A DNA stretch of 64,000 nucleotides from JBMNMU01 sp050953505 (GCA_050953505.1 JBMNMU010000001.1:1736001-1800000), one strand, 5' to 3'; counted from the stretch's first letter, positions 32,692 to 43,052 are shown. Made by a program: numbers and translations. Notes: generated from the sequence alone by a model not told the origin.

Positions 32692-33177
32692 CTACACAGT
32701 CTCCGGACCCTTCTGCAGAGCCACCGTCCCTGTTCTTGCAACCTCCTGAATATTGTAAGGTGACAAAAGATCAATCAGTAAATCCACCTTATCAGGACGC
32801 TCCGACATCTCAACAGTCAGTGACGTGTGGGAAATGTCAACAATCTTACCTTCCATGATTTTAACGATGTCTATGATCTCGCTTCTTTGTCCTGGCAGCA
32901 TTTTCACCTTTACAAGTGCCAGCTCACGTCGTGTCACTTCGAAGGGATCCAGCTTTCTTACCTTGATCACATCAATCTGTTTATTAAGCTGCTTTGTGAC
33001 CTGCTCTGCAATATAATCATCCCCTTTTACCACTAAGGTAATTCTAGAGATGTTTTCATCTTCTGTTGGTCCTACGGCCAAACTGTCAATGTTAAACCCT
33101 CGCCTCGCGTATAGGCCAGATATTCGGGACAAAACTCCCGCTTTATTTTCAACTAAAACCGATATCGTATGCTTCAT
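32692..33177 (-). CDS. ilvN: Acetolactate synthase small subunit, second copy
   Basis: The ACT-domain regulatory subunit raises activity of IlvB and gives valine feedback inhibition. The 161-residue protein starts with an ACT domain (SVLVENKAGVLSRISGLYARRGFNIDSL), as in IlvN/IlvH, and has the C-terminal second domain. It lies 5 bases after the first small-subunit gene. It is the last gene of ilvE-ilvB-ilvN-ilvN. Only one large subunit is present. Confidence 0.93.
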   Translation of the reverse strand: MKHTISVLVENKAGVLSRISGLYARRGFNIDSLAVGPTEDENISRITLVVKGDDYIAEQVTKQLNKQIDVIKVRKLDPFEVTRRELALVKVKMLPGQRSEIIDIVKIMEGKIVDISHTSLTVEMSERPDKVDLLIDLLSPYNIQEVARTGTVALQKGPETV

Positions 33178-33182
33178 TTATA

Positions 33183-33653
33183 TTACCTCTTCATGGCCAT
33201 CACGCCTGTTTTTACCAGCTCAAGAATTCCATAAGGCTTAAATATTTCAATGATTTCACCTATTCTGGTTTCTGTCTCTAGGGCCTCCAATATCATGTAG
33301 TCTGGCGTCATTTCAATCACCCTTGCATTACAAGCATTTGCCACTACAATAATATCTACACGATTCTCAAAATCCGCCTTTATCTTCATGAATAAAAGCA
33401 CCTTGCTTACCTTGCTTTCGTCAGAAATATCCTCGATAGAGATGATATCCTCTAGCTTTTCTAGCTGACTGATCACCTGAGCAATAACGATGTCATCCCC
33501 TTGCACTACAATGGTAAGCCGGGAGTACCTTTCATCTTCTGTGGAGCTCCCTATAAAAGAGTCTATATTATATCCTCTGCGCCTGAACAATCCGGATACT
33601 CTACTGATTACACCCGGCTGATTATAAACCAACGCCGATAAAACATGCTTCAT
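33183..33653 (-). CDS. ilvN: Acetolactate synthase small subunit, first copy
   Basis: This 156-residue protein also has the N-terminal ACT domain (ALVYNQPGVISRVSGLFRRR, then GYNIDSFIG) and is only partly similar to the second copy, so the duplication is old. It starts 29 bases after ilvB. Two different small subunits for one large subunit suggest separate regulatory responses, or a mixed regulatory subunit as in plants, where one polypeptide has two such repeats. Confidence 0.92.
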   Translation of the reverse strand: MKHVLSALVYNQPGVISRVSGLFRRRGYNIDSFIGSSTEDERYSRLTIVVQGDDIVIAQVISQLEKLEDIISIEDISDESKVSKVLLFMKIKADFENRVDIIVVANACNARVIEMTPDYMILEALETETRIGEIIEIFKPYGILELVKTGVMAMKR

Positions 33654-33682
33654 AACATTCTTCTCCTTGTGTAAATTTGCCC

Positions 33683-35299
33683 TTATACTGATGTCTCCGC
33701 ATCATTAACTATGCATTCCAAAAGGAAGGGACCTTCACTGGCCAACATCTCTTCTATGGCTTCCTCTGCTTGCTCCATGGAGGTCAGCCTTTTTGTTGGT
33801 ATTCCATATGCTGCAGCAATGGTTGTCACTTCCGGACTACCAGATAAGTCAACAGCAACCTGATTGTTTCTATACGAGTTCTTTTGTATCTCACATACCA
33901 GTCCCAGCTTAGCATTGTTCATAACTACGATTTTAACATCTACATTATGCTGGCAAATAGTACCTAATTCCATCATCTGCATTTGGAAGGAACCGTCTCC
34001 ACACACTGCAACTACAGTTTTATCTGGAGCCGCAAATTTTGCTCCTATGGCTGCGGGAACGGAATAACCCATGGTGCCCATCCCGCCGGAGGTGAGAAAG
34101 CGTCCTTCTCGAATATCGCAATTAATCGCTGACCAAATTTGATTTTGTCCCACGTCTGCACAATAGATATAATCATCTGGTAGCTTCTTAGACAGCATAT
34201 TAATAAAAGCCTTGGGGTTAATCCCATGAGCTCGATTATCATAATCTGGTATATTCTTTCTTTTCCTTTCCTGAAGGGCGTTGATCCATTCATCATCCTT
34301 TTGTTCAGGTCCAACCTGAAGAATCTGCTCAAGTATATGTTTGGCATCGCCTACGACAGGAATAAAAGTGTTTAGATTTTTTCCAATCTCCGCAGGGTCA
34401 ATATCCATATGCACAATTTTTGTGTTTTTTTCAATATTTGCTGGCAGAAGCATGGCTCGGTCAGATACCCTAGCGCCAATGATAATCAACAGATCTGATT
34501 CTATAATGCTTCGATTTGCCACAGTTCTTCCATGCATACCCACCATACCCATATATAGAGGATGGGATGTAGGTAAGGTACCTATGCCCATCATGGTAGA
34601 TACTACAGGAATATTCACTTTTTCAACAAATTCTCTAAACACTTCCTGGGCATCCGCTGCAAAGATTCCACCACCAACACAAATCAAAGGCTTTTTTGCA
34701 TTATTAATCGCCCTAGTTACACGTTTGATTTGGCCTATGTGCCCTTTTGTTGTGGGCTTGTATCCCCTCAAGTCTACTTTGTCAGGATAATAATAATCTA
34801 GCTTTTCCTTTTGTATATTCACAGGGATATCAATAAGTACTGGCCCAGGTCTGCCTGTTGAGGCAATATGAAAGGCTTCTTTAATGATTCTTGGAATGTC
34901 AGCTACATTTTTTACTAGATAGCTATATTTCGTAAAAGATTCTGAAGCACCAGTAATGTCTGCCTCCTGAAAAACGTCCCTACCCAATAATTCACTAGAA
35001 ACTTGACCAGTGATTGCTACCAGTGGCACACTATCCATATAGGCGGTGCCAAGAGCCGTTATTAAATTTAATGCACCGGGCCCCGAAGTGGTTATACAGA
35101 CACCGGGTTTTTTCTTAATTCTCGCATACCCACTGGCCTCATGGCCTGCATGTTGTTCATGACGAACAAGAATATGCTTGATATTTGAGTTTGAAAGCTT
35201 ATCATAAAGTGGACATACCGTTGCGCCGGGATATCCAAAGATTACTTCAACACCCTCATTTTCTAAACTTCTTATGATCGCATCTGCACCTGTTATCAT
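33683..35299 (-). CDS. ilvB: Acetolactate synthase large subunit
   Basis: The thiamine diphosphate enzyme joins two pyruvates to 2-acetolactate, or pyruvate and 2-ketobutyrate, for valine, leucine and isoleucine. GYPGATVCPLYDKL and RHEQHAGHEASGYAR carry the catalytic Glu region, and VAVCGDGSFQMQMMELGT is the thiamine diphosphate motif. Length 538 is at the short end of the family. It lies between ilvE and two ilvN genes, 31 bases from ilvE. The catabolic AlsS type is less likely given the small subunits. Confidence 0.95.
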   Translation of the reverse strand: MITGADAIIRSLENEGVEVIFGYPGATVCPLYDKLSNSNIKHILVRHEQHAGHEASGYARIKKKPGVCITTSGPGALNLITALGTAYMDSVPLVAITGQVSSELLGRDVFQEADITGASESFTKYSYLVKNVADIPRIIKEAFHIASTGRPGPVLIDIPVNIQKEKLDYYYPDKVDLRGYKPTTKGHIGQIKRVTRAINNAKKPLICVGGGIFAADAQEVFREFVEKVNIPVVSTMMGIGTLPTSHPLYMGMVGMHGRTVANRSIIESDLLIIIGARVSDRAMLLPANIEKNTKIVHMDIDPAEIGKNLNTFIPVVGDAKHILEQILQVGPEQKDDEWINALQERKRKNIPDYDNRAHGINPKAFINMLSKKLPDDYIYCADVGQNQIWSAINCDIREGRFLTSGGMGTMGYSVPAAIGAKFAAPDKTVVAVCGDGSFQMQMMELGTICQHNVDVKIVVMNNAKLGLVCEIQKNSYRNNQVAVDLSGSPEVTTIAAAYGIPTKRLTSMEQAEEAIEEMLASEGPFLLECIVNDAETSV

Positions 35300-35330
35300 T
35301 TATTCTATTTCTCCTTATTTGGAAAAGAGG

Positions 35331-36398
35331 CTAAACCTCAACGGTCCAGCCATACTTATCTTCATTCTTTCCTTGTTGTATACCTGAAAGCTCATCATAC
35401 AATTTTTGTGAAAGTTCACCGATTTTATTGTCATTTATCGTAATTTTACGATCTGACCAGCAAAGCTCCCCTACGGGTGAAATAACAGCTGCCGTACCCG
35501 TTGCAAAAACCTCAGTGAGTTTACCTTCGTCATGAGCTTTAAAAACATCTTGGATGGTAATCCTTCTTTCTGAAAGATTCATTCCCCAATCCTTTAATAT
35601 GTGTATTACAGAATCTCGAGTTATTCCAGGTAAAATGGTTCCCGTGAGAGGTGCGGTAATGATTTCTCCATCTATAACGAAAAACGCATTAGATGTACCT
35701 ATCTCCTCTACATATTTTCTTTCAACTCCATCTAGCCACAGTACTTGTGAGTAACCCATTTTAGCTGCTTTTTCTTGGGATTTTAAACCTGCCGCATAGT
35801 TGCCACCAATTTTCACGGAGCCGGTTCCTCCGGAAGTTGCTCTTACAAATTCATCTTCCACAAATATCTTAGTAGGTGCCAGTCCTTCTTTGTAATAAGG
35901 GCCCACTGGTGATAGTATAATCACGAATAAGTACTCATTGGATGGTCTGACGCCTAAATAGGCTTCCGTAGCAATGATAAAAGGTCTAATATATAGAGAG
36001 TAGCCTTCCTTTTCAGGGATCCAGTCTGAATCCACATCAACAATAGCTTTCACCGCCGCCAGATAAAGCTCTTTATCTATTGTGGGGATACACATTCTCT
36101 CGTTTGTATTATTAGTTCTTTCCGCATTCTTGTCAGGCCTGAATAAAAGGACCTTCCCTTCTTTTGTTTTATACGCCTTTAGGCCTTCGAACATTTCTTG
36201 ACCATAATGAAAAACCGCTGAAGCAGGATCCATGCTAATGGGTGCGTAAGGTACGATTCTGCCATCATGCCATCCTTTTTCATGGTTGTAGTTCATTAGA
36301 AACATATGATCAGTAAACCGAGTTCCAAAGTTTAATGCTTCTGTCTCGGGTTTTTCCTTTGGACTTGTTGTCTTTGTTATTTCAAATTTATATTCCAT
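35331..36398 (-). CDS. ilvE: Branched-chain amino acid aminotransferase
   Basis: The class IV PLP enzyme makes valine, leucine and isoleucine from their keto acids. SVKIGGNYAAGLKSQEKAAK contains the Lys for the cofactor, and the EIGTSNAFFVIDGEI loop follows. The last third has TEVFATGTAAVISPVGEL. Length 355 is the longer BCAT type. It is the first ilv gene, 63 bases after the pncB stop in the same direction, so it may be part of a longer transcript; I found no T-box or leader peptide in this gap. Confidence 0.94.
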   Translation of the reverse strand: MEYKFEITKTTSPKEKPETEALNFGTRFTDHMFLMNYNHEKGWHDGRIVPYAPISMDPASAVFHYGQEMFEGLKAYKTKEGKVLLFRPDKNAERTNNTNERMCIPTIDKELYLAAVKAIVDVDSDWIPEKEGYSLYIRPFIIATEAYLGVRPSNEYLFVIILSPVGPYYKEGLAPTKIFVEDEFVRATSGGTGSVKIGGNYAAGLKSQEKAAKMGYSQVLWLDGVERKYVEEIGTSNAFFVIDGEIITAPLTGTILPGITRDSVIHILKDWGMNLSERRITIQDVFKAHDEGKLTEVFATGTAAVISPVGELCWSDRKITINDNKIGELSQKLYDELSGIQQGKNEDKYGWTVEV

Positions 36399-36461
36399 AT
36401 TATATTTTACCTCTTTATATTTAGCATTATTTACCTGTGCTTCAAGTTTTTATCAACCTCA

Positions 36462-37892
36462 TTAACCCTGATATTCCTCAATGAGCTTTATTTTTAGTTC
36501 CCACAGATCCTTTGATAAATCAACATAATATTTATGAGGATTCTCAAAGCGCAGAATTTCGTCCCAAAGGGTGCCTATCTGCTCCTTGCAGTATTCTTTA
36601 ATTTCCTCAATATCCGGTAATTCATATACCAGCTTGCCTTTATCAAAAATTCGTTTTCTTAAATTTTTAGCATAAAAGTTGGAAACAGTCTTTTTCTTCC
36701 AAACAACATGGGGGTCAAATATTTCATAATTATCTCCGGAAGGAATTTCTTCTCCATCCAGGGTTATTACGTCAGCGATGGCTTTGTTAGTGTCTTTGTC
36801 ATAGAGCCTATAGACTGTTTTAAATCCTGGATTAGTTACCTTCTCTACATTTTCGCTGATTTTCATTTTAGGCACAATCTCTCCGTTCACTTCCAAGCCG
36901 GATAGCTTGTACACTCCCCCAAAAACAGGCTCTGATCTAGAGGTAATCAGCCTTTCCCCTACCCCAAAGTAGTCCACACAAGCCCCCTGGGAAATAACAT
37001 CCCTTATAATATATTCGTCAAGGGAATTGGACACCACAATGGTGCACTCCTGTAAACCTGCCTCGTCTAGCATTTTCCTTGCTCTTTTTGTTAGATAGGT
37101 AACATCCCCGCTGTCAATGCGTATGCCCATTTTTTCAGGCTTCATTTCCTTGAAAACTTTAATAGCTGCGGGTAAGCCTGATTTTAGAACGTTATAAGTA
37201 TCTACAAGCAATACACAATTGTCAGGATAAACCTCCGCGTAAGCCTTAAAAGCTTCATATTCGTTGGGGAACATTTGAACCCAGCTATGTGCCATAGTTC
37301 CCATAGCTGGAATCTTGAAATCCCTCTCCGCTATGGCACAGGCTGTACCGATACAGCCACCAATATAGGCCGCCCTAGCCCCATGCACCGCACCAGATCC
37401 CCCATGGGCCCTCCTTGTCCCAAATTCCATAACACCTCTTCCTTGGGCAGCACGCACAATGCGATTTGCTTTGGTAGCTATAAGGCTTTGATGGTTGATA
37501 GCAAGAAGGATAATAGTTTCAACAAACTGGGCTTGTATCACCGGCCCTCTGACAGTGATAATAGGTTCACCGGGGAATATAGGCGTCCCTTCAGGGATAG
37601 CCCAAACATCACATTGGAATTCAAAATCCCTTAGGTATTGCAAAAACTCTTCACAGAAAATACCCTTTCCCCTTAAATACTCTATGTCCTTATCTTCGAA
37701 TTTCAGATTATCAAGATATTTGATGGTTTGCTCCAAACCTGCTATAATAGCAAATCCCCCATTATCTGGTATCTTTCTAAAAAACATATCAAAATAAGCA
37801 ATGTCATTGGCCATTCCCTTTTTAAAATAGCCGTTAGCCATAGTCAGCTCATAATAGTCTGTTAGCATGGTTACATTAATTTTTTCAATCAT
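36462..37892 (-). CDS. pncB: Nicotinate phosphoribosyltransferase
   Basis: The enzyme starts NAD salvage by joining nicotinate to PRPP with ATP. LTDYYELTMANGYF is the N-terminal substrate region and EFGTRRAHGGSGAVHGARAA holds the conserved basic loop, including the histidine that is phosphorylated in the family. GIRIDSGDVTYLTKRAR and VDYFGVGERLITSR follow. Length 476 fits. GGAGGAG precedes the ATG. It is followed by ilvE in the same direction. Confidence 0.93.
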   Translation of the reverse strand: MIEKINVTMLTDYYELTMANGYFKKGMANDIAYFDMFFRKIPDNGGFAIIAGLEQTIKYLDNLKFEDKDIEYLRGKGIFCEEFLQYLRDFEFQCDVWAIPEGTPIFPGEPIITVRGPVIQAQFVETIILLAINHQSLIATKANRIVRAAQGRGVMEFGTRRAHGGSGAVHGARAAYIGGCIGTACAIAERDFKIPAMGTMAHSWVQMFPNEYEAFKAYAEVYPDNCVLLVDTYNVLKSGLPAAIKVFKEMKPEKMGIRIDSGDVTYLTKRARKMLDEAGLQECTIVVSNSLDEYIIRDVISQGACVDYFGVGERLITSRSEPVFGGVYKLSGLEVNGEIVPKMKISENVEKVTNPGFKTVYRLYDKDTNKAIADVITLDGEEIPSGDNYEIFDPHVVWKKKTVSNFYAKNLRKRIFDKGKLVYELPDIEEIKEYCKEQIGTLWDEILRFENPHKYYVDLSKDLWELKIKLIEEYQG

Positions 37893-38008
37893 GGGGTACT
37901 CCTCCGCTATGATGCAGGGAAGAATGTTGTAAAAACTACTTTACCGTCACTTGCCTGCTCAAAAATATGATATTAAATTAATTTAGTATTCTATCATAAC
38001 TTACACAT

Positions 38009-40843
38009 TTATAAAACCTTTTTTAGAAATTCACCAGTATAAGAGGAATTATTTTCCGCAATTTCCTCTGGTGTTCCTATAGCAACAATATTCCCACCAC
38101 GGTCTCCTCCGCCAGGCCCCAAATCGATAATATGGTCCGCGACCTTTATTACATCCAGATTGTGTTCGATTACAACCACCGTATTTCCTGCATCTACTAA
38201 CCGCTGAAGAACCTGTATCAGTTTGTCTACATCGGCAAAGTGCAGGCCCGTTGTGGGTTCATCTAATATATACATAGTCTTACCGGTGCTCCTCTTAGAG
38301 AGCTCGGTTGCCAATTTTATCCTTTGGGCTTCTCCTCCCGAAAGCTGGGTGGAAGGCTGACCTAGTTTTATATATCCAAGTCCTACCTCTTCCAATGTAG
38401 TTAAATGCCTTAATATAGAAGGCATATTTTGGAAAACTCCTATGGCTTCTGTGATATTCATGTTTAATATATCATAAATACTATAGCCTTTATATTTCAC
38501 TTCTAAGGTTTCCCTATTATACCGTCTACCTTTGCATACCTCACAAGGAACATATACATCGGGAAGAAAGTGCATTTCAATTTTTATAATTCCATCACCA
38601 CTGCATGCTTCGCAGCGTCCACCTTTGACATTAAAGCTGAATCTCCCTTTCTCATACCCTCTGATTTTGGCTTCCGGTAGCTGGGCAAACAGGTCCCTTA
38701 TATTGGTAAATACACCCGTGTAGGTAGCTGGGTTTGAGCGTGGGGTTCTCCCAATAGGGGACTGATCGATGTCGATGACCTTATCTATGTTTTTAATACC
38801 CTCGACACTCTTGCATTTACCCGGAGTTAATTTGGAACGATTGACCTGCACAGATAAGGTCTTGTATAAAATTTCGTTCACTAAGCTACTTTTTCCGGAT
38901 CCAGAAACACCAGTTACACAAATTAACTTTCCTAGTGGAAACTCTACATCTATATTTTTTAGATTGTTTTCTGCAGCGCCAATTACTTTAATAGTTTGGC
39001 CGTTTCCTATTCTTCTGACGGAAGGAACCTCAATTTTTTTTGCTCCAGACAGATATTGACCGGTAATGGATTCTTTAATCGCTTTAATTTCCTCCAATGT
39101 TCCCTGGGCAATGACTTCACCACCGCGAACACCCGCACCTGGTCCAATGTCAATAATATGATCTGCAGCAGCCATGGTGTCTTCATCGTGCTCCACAATG
39201 ATTAGAGTATTCCCGAGCTCCTGGAGGCTTCTAAGGGTTTTGAGTAGCATTGCATTATCCTTTTGATGAAGTCCGATACTTGGCTCATCTAAAATATATA
39301 AAACCCCTACCAAACCGGAGCCGATTTGGGTAGCTAACCGTATTCTTTGTGATTCTCCCCCGGACAAGGTTCCTGAGGATCTAGAAAGAGTAAGGTAATC
39401 CAAGCCCACATCTACTAAGAACGTCAGCCTTTCTTTGATTTCTTTTAATATTTGCTGTGCAATCATCTGATCTGTCTGGCTTAACTGAGCCTCATGGATA
39501 AAGTCTAAAGCGTCTCGAATGGCCAGATCTGAGAACTGGGCAATATTCAAGCCTGAAACCGTCACTGCCAGCACTTCGGGCTTTAACCTTTTTCCTTTAC
39601 ATGCATCACAAAGGATAAGGTTCATATAACCTTCTATTTTTTGTTTGATATAATCTGAATTTGTTTCCTGGTACCTTCTCTCCAGGTTGTTAATTACACC
39701 TTCAAAAGGATGACTTCGCTGGCTTCGTGAACCAGTAGTTCTGCTCCTATAAGAAAAATCTAGTTCTCTACCCTTGGTCCCGTACAAAAGCTCCTTTTTA
39801 AACTTATCTGGGAGTTTTTCGTATGGGGTATCTAAGTCTGCCTTGTGCTCTTTGGCCAGGGCCTCAATCATCTGCCTATAATATGTGCCATCTTCCATAG
39901 AAGAGAAAATATATCCTAAGGCTCCTTCATTAATGCTCAATTCTTTCTGGATTAGCCTATCAGGATCCACCTTTTGTATGAATCCAAGACCGTTGCAAGT
40001 GGTGCAGGCTCCAAAAGGGCTATTAAAAGAAAACATTCTCGGCTCCATCTCTTCTATGCTGACACCATGATCCGGACAAGCAAACTTTGTACTGAAGAGC
40101 TTTTCCTTTGTTTCACCATCAGGTAGCTGTATCTGAGCTGTCACAAGCCCCTCTCCATGATTTATAGCCAGCTCTACGGATTCTGCCAACCTACTGATGC
40201 TGTCTGGTTTTATTTTAATTCTATCTACAACAATTTCTATTGTATGCTTGTAGGTTTTCTCTAGCTTAATCTCATCTTCATTAAGCAGGTAGATCTCTCC
40301 GTCAACGCGTACTCTGGTAAATCCTTCTTTTCTAATTCTTTCTAATATTTTTTCGTGTGTTCCCTTGCGGTCCCTAATAACAGGAGCAAGAATAGTAAGC
40401 CTTGCCCCTTCTCCCAGGCTCATAAGGGAGTCGACAATTTGGTCCACAGATTGGCTTGATATTTCCCTGCCACAAACAGGACAGTGAGGTATGCCGATTC
40501 TTGCGTAAAGCAATCTTAAGTAGTCGTGTATTTCTGTTACTGTTCCTACTGTAGATCTGGGATTTTTACTGGTGGTTTTCTGATCAATGGAAATAGCAGG
40601 AGATAAGCCTTCAATATATTCTACATTGGGCTTTTCCATCTGGCCTAAAAATTGTCTTGCGTAGGAAGATAGACTTTCCATATATCTTCGCTGGCCCTCG
40701 GCATATATGGTATCAAATGCTAGAGAAGACTTTCCCGAGCCACTTATTCCGGTCAAAACCACCATTTTATCTCTAGGTATTGTCACATCTATATTTTTTA
40801 AATTATGCTCCTTTGCACCTTTTATAATAATATCTTTTGTCAT
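38009..40843 (-). CDS. uvrA: Excinuclease ABC subunit A
   Basis: UvrA is the damage-recognising ATPase of nucleotide excision repair and loads UvrB. Both ABC halves are complete: Walker A loops TGISGSGKSSLAF near residue 33 and TGVSGSGKSSLVN in the second half, with signature LSGGESQRIRLA and LSGGEAQRIKLA. Zinc modules are seen as CPVCGREI, CDACKGKR, and CEACSGDG with CEVCKGRR. Length 944 is normal. It follows uvrB by 44 bases. Confidence 0.97.
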   Translation of the reverse strand: MTKDIIIKGAKEHNLKNIDVTIPRDKMVVLTGISGSGKSSLAFDTIYAEGQRRYMESLSSYARQFLGQMEKPNVEYIEGLSPAISIDQKTTSKNPRSTVGTVTEIHDYLRLLYARIGIPHCPVCGREISSQSVDQIVDSLMSLGEGARLTILAPVIRDRKGTHEKILERIRKEGFTRVRVDGEIYLLNEDEIKLEKTYKHTIEIVVDRIKIKPDSISRLAESVELAINHGEGLVTAQIQLPDGETKEKLFSTKFACPDHGVSIEEMEPRMFSFNSPFGACTTCNGLGFIQKVDPDRLIQKELSINEGALGYIFSSMEDGTYYRQMIEALAKEHKADLDTPYEKLPDKFKKELLYGTKGRELDFSYRSRTTGSRSQRSHPFEGVINNLERRYQETNSDYIKQKIEGYMNLILCDACKGKRLKPEVLAVTVSGLNIAQFSDLAIRDALDFIHEAQLSQTDQMIAQQILKEIKERLTFLVDVGLDYLTLSRSSGTLSGGESQRIRLATQIGSGLVGVLYILDEPSIGLHQKDNAMLLKTLRSLQELGNTLIIVEHDEDTMAAADHIIDIGPGAGVRGGEVIAQGTLEEIKAIKESITGQYLSGAKKIEVPSVRRIGNGQTIKVIGAAENNLKNIDVEFPLGKLICVTGVSGSGKSSLVNEILYKTLSVQVNRSKLTPGKCKSVEGIKNIDKVIDIDQSPIGRTPRSNPATYTGVFTNIRDLFAQLPEAKIRGYEKGRFSFNVKGGRCEACSGDGIIKIEMHFLPDVYVPCEVCKGRRYNRETLEVKYKGYSIYDILNMNITEAIGVFQNMPSILRHLTTLEEVGLGYIKLGQPSTQLSGGEAQRIKLATELSKRSTGKTMYILDEPTTGLHFADVDKLIQVLQRLVDAGNTVVVIEHNLDVIKVADHIIDLGPGGGDRGGNIVAIGTPEEIAENNSSYTGEFLKKVL

Positions 40844-40887
40844 TTGCTCCTCCGGTTGCCTTGTGATTCAATGCAACCTTTTTCTTC

Positions 40888-42861
40888 TTAAAGTTTAACC
40901 TTAAACTCAAAAATACGATCTCGTAACTGAGCTGCTCGTTCAAATTGCAAGTCAGCCGCAGCTTGCTTCATTTCTTTTTCCAGCTTCTTAATGTAATCCT
41001 TCAGTTCTTTCTTCGTCAGCTCTAAAGGACTCCTTCCATGGTAGTATTCGTCACTTTCCTCGGCTACCTTTGTCGCTTCGATAACTGCTCTCACTGACTT
41101 CTGGATTGTAGTGGGCGTAATGCCATGAGCTTTATTGTACTCATCTTGAATCTTTCTACGCCTTTCTGTCTCCGATATGGCTTTTTTCATAGCATCACTA
41201 ATGCCATCTGCATACATGATGACCCGCCCGTTGGCATTTCGTGCTGCCCTACCGATGGTCTGAACCAAGGAGGTTTCCGTTCTAAGAAATCCTTGCTTGT
41301 CTGCATCTAGTATTACTACCAATGATACCTCTGGAATATCAAGACCTTCACGCAAAAGATTGATACCAATGAGAACGTCAAAAACACCCATTCGCAGGTC
41401 TCTAATAATTTCCATTCTTTCTAGTGTTTCTATTTCAGAGTGTAGATACCTAACCTTTATACCCACATTTTTCAAATAATCTGTTAGGCTCTCAGACATT
41501 TTTTTGGTTAAAGTTGTTACCAGAACCTTTTCACCTTTTTCGGTAACCTTATTAATTTCACCGATAAGGTCATCAATTTGTCCTTCTGTCTTCCGAATAT
41601 CAATTTCCGGATCTAATAAGCCCGTTGGCCTTATCACCTGTTCTACGATAACATGATTGCTGCACTCCCTCTCGTAATCGCTTGGGGTAGCACTAACATA
41701 GACGATCTGATTGACCATGCTTTCAAACTCTTTGAATTCAAGTGGTCTGTTATCTAGTGCGGAAGGTAGCCTAAAGCCATATTCTACAAGAGAAGATTTC
41801 CTTGAACGGTCCCCCGCATACATAGCTCTCAGCTGAGGCAGCATAACATGAGATTCATCTATGATAATGAGAAAATCTTTGGGAAAATAATCAATAAGAG
41901 TGTAGGGACGGCATCCGGCAGGTAGCCCATTAATATGCCTGGAGTAGTTTTCTATCCCTTTGCAGCTTCCGATTTCCCTTAACATCTCTAAATCATACCG
42001 GGTCCTTTGTTCGATTCGCTGGGCCTCGATGAGCTTTCCCCTATCTTTAAACCACTGGATTCTTTCCTCTAACTCTTCTTCGATGGAGACCAGTGCTCGC
42101 TCCATATTCTCCTTTGAAGTGACATAGTGAGAAGCCGGAAAAATCGAGACATGGTTTCTGATTCCGTTAATTTCCCCTGTTATTGGGTTTATTTCTTTAA
42201 TGACTTCAATTTCGTCACCAAAGGTTTCAACTCTGACTGCATGTTCTGCTCCGGCAGGATAAATATCTATAATATCTCCCCGCACACGGAAGCTTCCTCG
42301 TACAAAGGCTAAATCGTTTCTGGTATATTGTATATCTACTAACTTGCGCAAAATCTCGTTTCTGTCTTTTTCCATGCCAGGTCTTAAAGAAAGCACTTGA
42401 TTTTCATAATCAATAGGGCTTCCCAGTCCATAGATGCAAGATACGCTGGCAACAATAATAACATCCCTTCGTTCTGAAAGTGCGGCAGTAGCCGAGTGGC
42501 GTAGCTTCTCTATTTCTTCATTTATATCTGAATCCTTTTCTATATAAGTATCTGTGGATGGAACATAAGCCTCCGGTTGGTAATAGTCGTAGTAGCTTAC
42601 AAAATATTCTACAGCATTGTCCGGAAAAAACTCTTTAAATTCACCGCATAGCTGAGCCGCAAGGGTCTTGTTATGTGAGATAACTAAAGTAGGTTTTTGG
42701 ACATTTTGTATGACATTGGCCATGGTAAAGGTTTTTCCTGAACCTGTCACCCCAAGCAAGGTTTGATGCTTGTCTCCCCGTAAAACCCCTTCCGTTAGCT
42801 GCTGCACCGCCCGAGGCTGATCTCCCGTCATTTTATAATCTGATTTTAAAATAAATTCCAT
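40888..42861 (-). CDS. uvrB: Excinuclease ABC subunit B
   Basis: UvrB is the DNA helicase-like core that verifies the lesion and recruits UvrC. GVTGSGKTFTMANVI is Walker A, the beta-hairpin YYDYYQPEAYVPSTDTYIEK follows, IDESHVML is motif II, and GINLLREGLDIPEVSLV with RAARNANGRVIMYAD are helicase motifs V and VI. The C-terminal UVR domain that binds UvrC is at about residues 620-655. Length 657. It is the first gene of uvrBA, behind a LexA box. Confidence 0.97.
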   Translation of the reverse strand: MEFILKSDYKMTGDQPRAVQQLTEGVLRGDKHQTLLGVTGSGKTFTMANVIQNVQKPTLVISHNKTLAAQLCGEFKEFFPDNAVEYFVSYYDYYQPEAYVPSTDTYIEKDSDINEEIEKLRHSATAALSERRDVIIVASVSCIYGLGSPIDYENQVLSLRPGMEKDRNEILRKLVDIQYTRNDLAFVRGSFRVRGDIIDIYPAGAEHAVRVETFGDEIEVIKEINPITGEINGIRNHVSIFPASHYVTSKENMERALVSIEEELEERIQWFKDRGKLIEAQRIEQRTRYDLEMLREIGSCKGIENYSRHINGLPAGCRPYTLIDYFPKDFLIIIDESHVMLPQLRAMYAGDRSRKSSLVEYGFRLPSALDNRPLEFKEFESMVNQIVYVSATPSDYERECSNHVIVEQVIRPTGLLDPEIDIRKTEGQIDDLIGEINKVTEKGEKVLVTTLTKKMSESLTDYLKNVGIKVRYLHSEIETLERMEIIRDLRMGVFDVLIGINLLREGLDIPEVSLVVILDADKQGFLRTETSLVQTIGRAARNANGRVIMYADGISDAMKKAISETERRRKIQDEYNKAHGITPTTIQKSVRAVIEATKVAEESDEYYHGRSPLELTKKELKDYIKKLEKEMKQAAADLQFERAAQLRDRIFEFKVKL

Positions 42862-43012
42862 AGTGAATCTTTCCTTTTTATTAGATGTTTCCCAGATATT
42901 AACCTTATAACCTGTAATTTGAGGGGATAAATGAATTTTCTTCTATTTTAGATAAACAATCAACAGGTTTAGACAGTTTACAAGCTTATTTTAACACAAA
43001 TACTATAGCATA

Positions 43013-43052
43013 TTCTTATTTCAGACACAATAGCCCTTATGAACATTTGTTC
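43013..43052 (-). promoter_or_regulatory. uvrBA promoter with LexA box
   Basis: GAACATTTGTTC (43041-43052) is a near-perfect Gram-positive LexA operator (GAAC-N4-GTTC). On the minus strand TTGTGT is at 43025-43030 and TATAGT 17 bases later, so the operator lies about 10 bases upstream of the -35 box. SOS induction of uvrBA is expected. Confidence 0.8.

Noticed and set aside
36399..36461. T-box or leader-peptide attenuator before ilvE
   Set aside because: The gap is only 63 bases and shows no T-box sequence or peptide with runs of Leu/Val/Ile codons.
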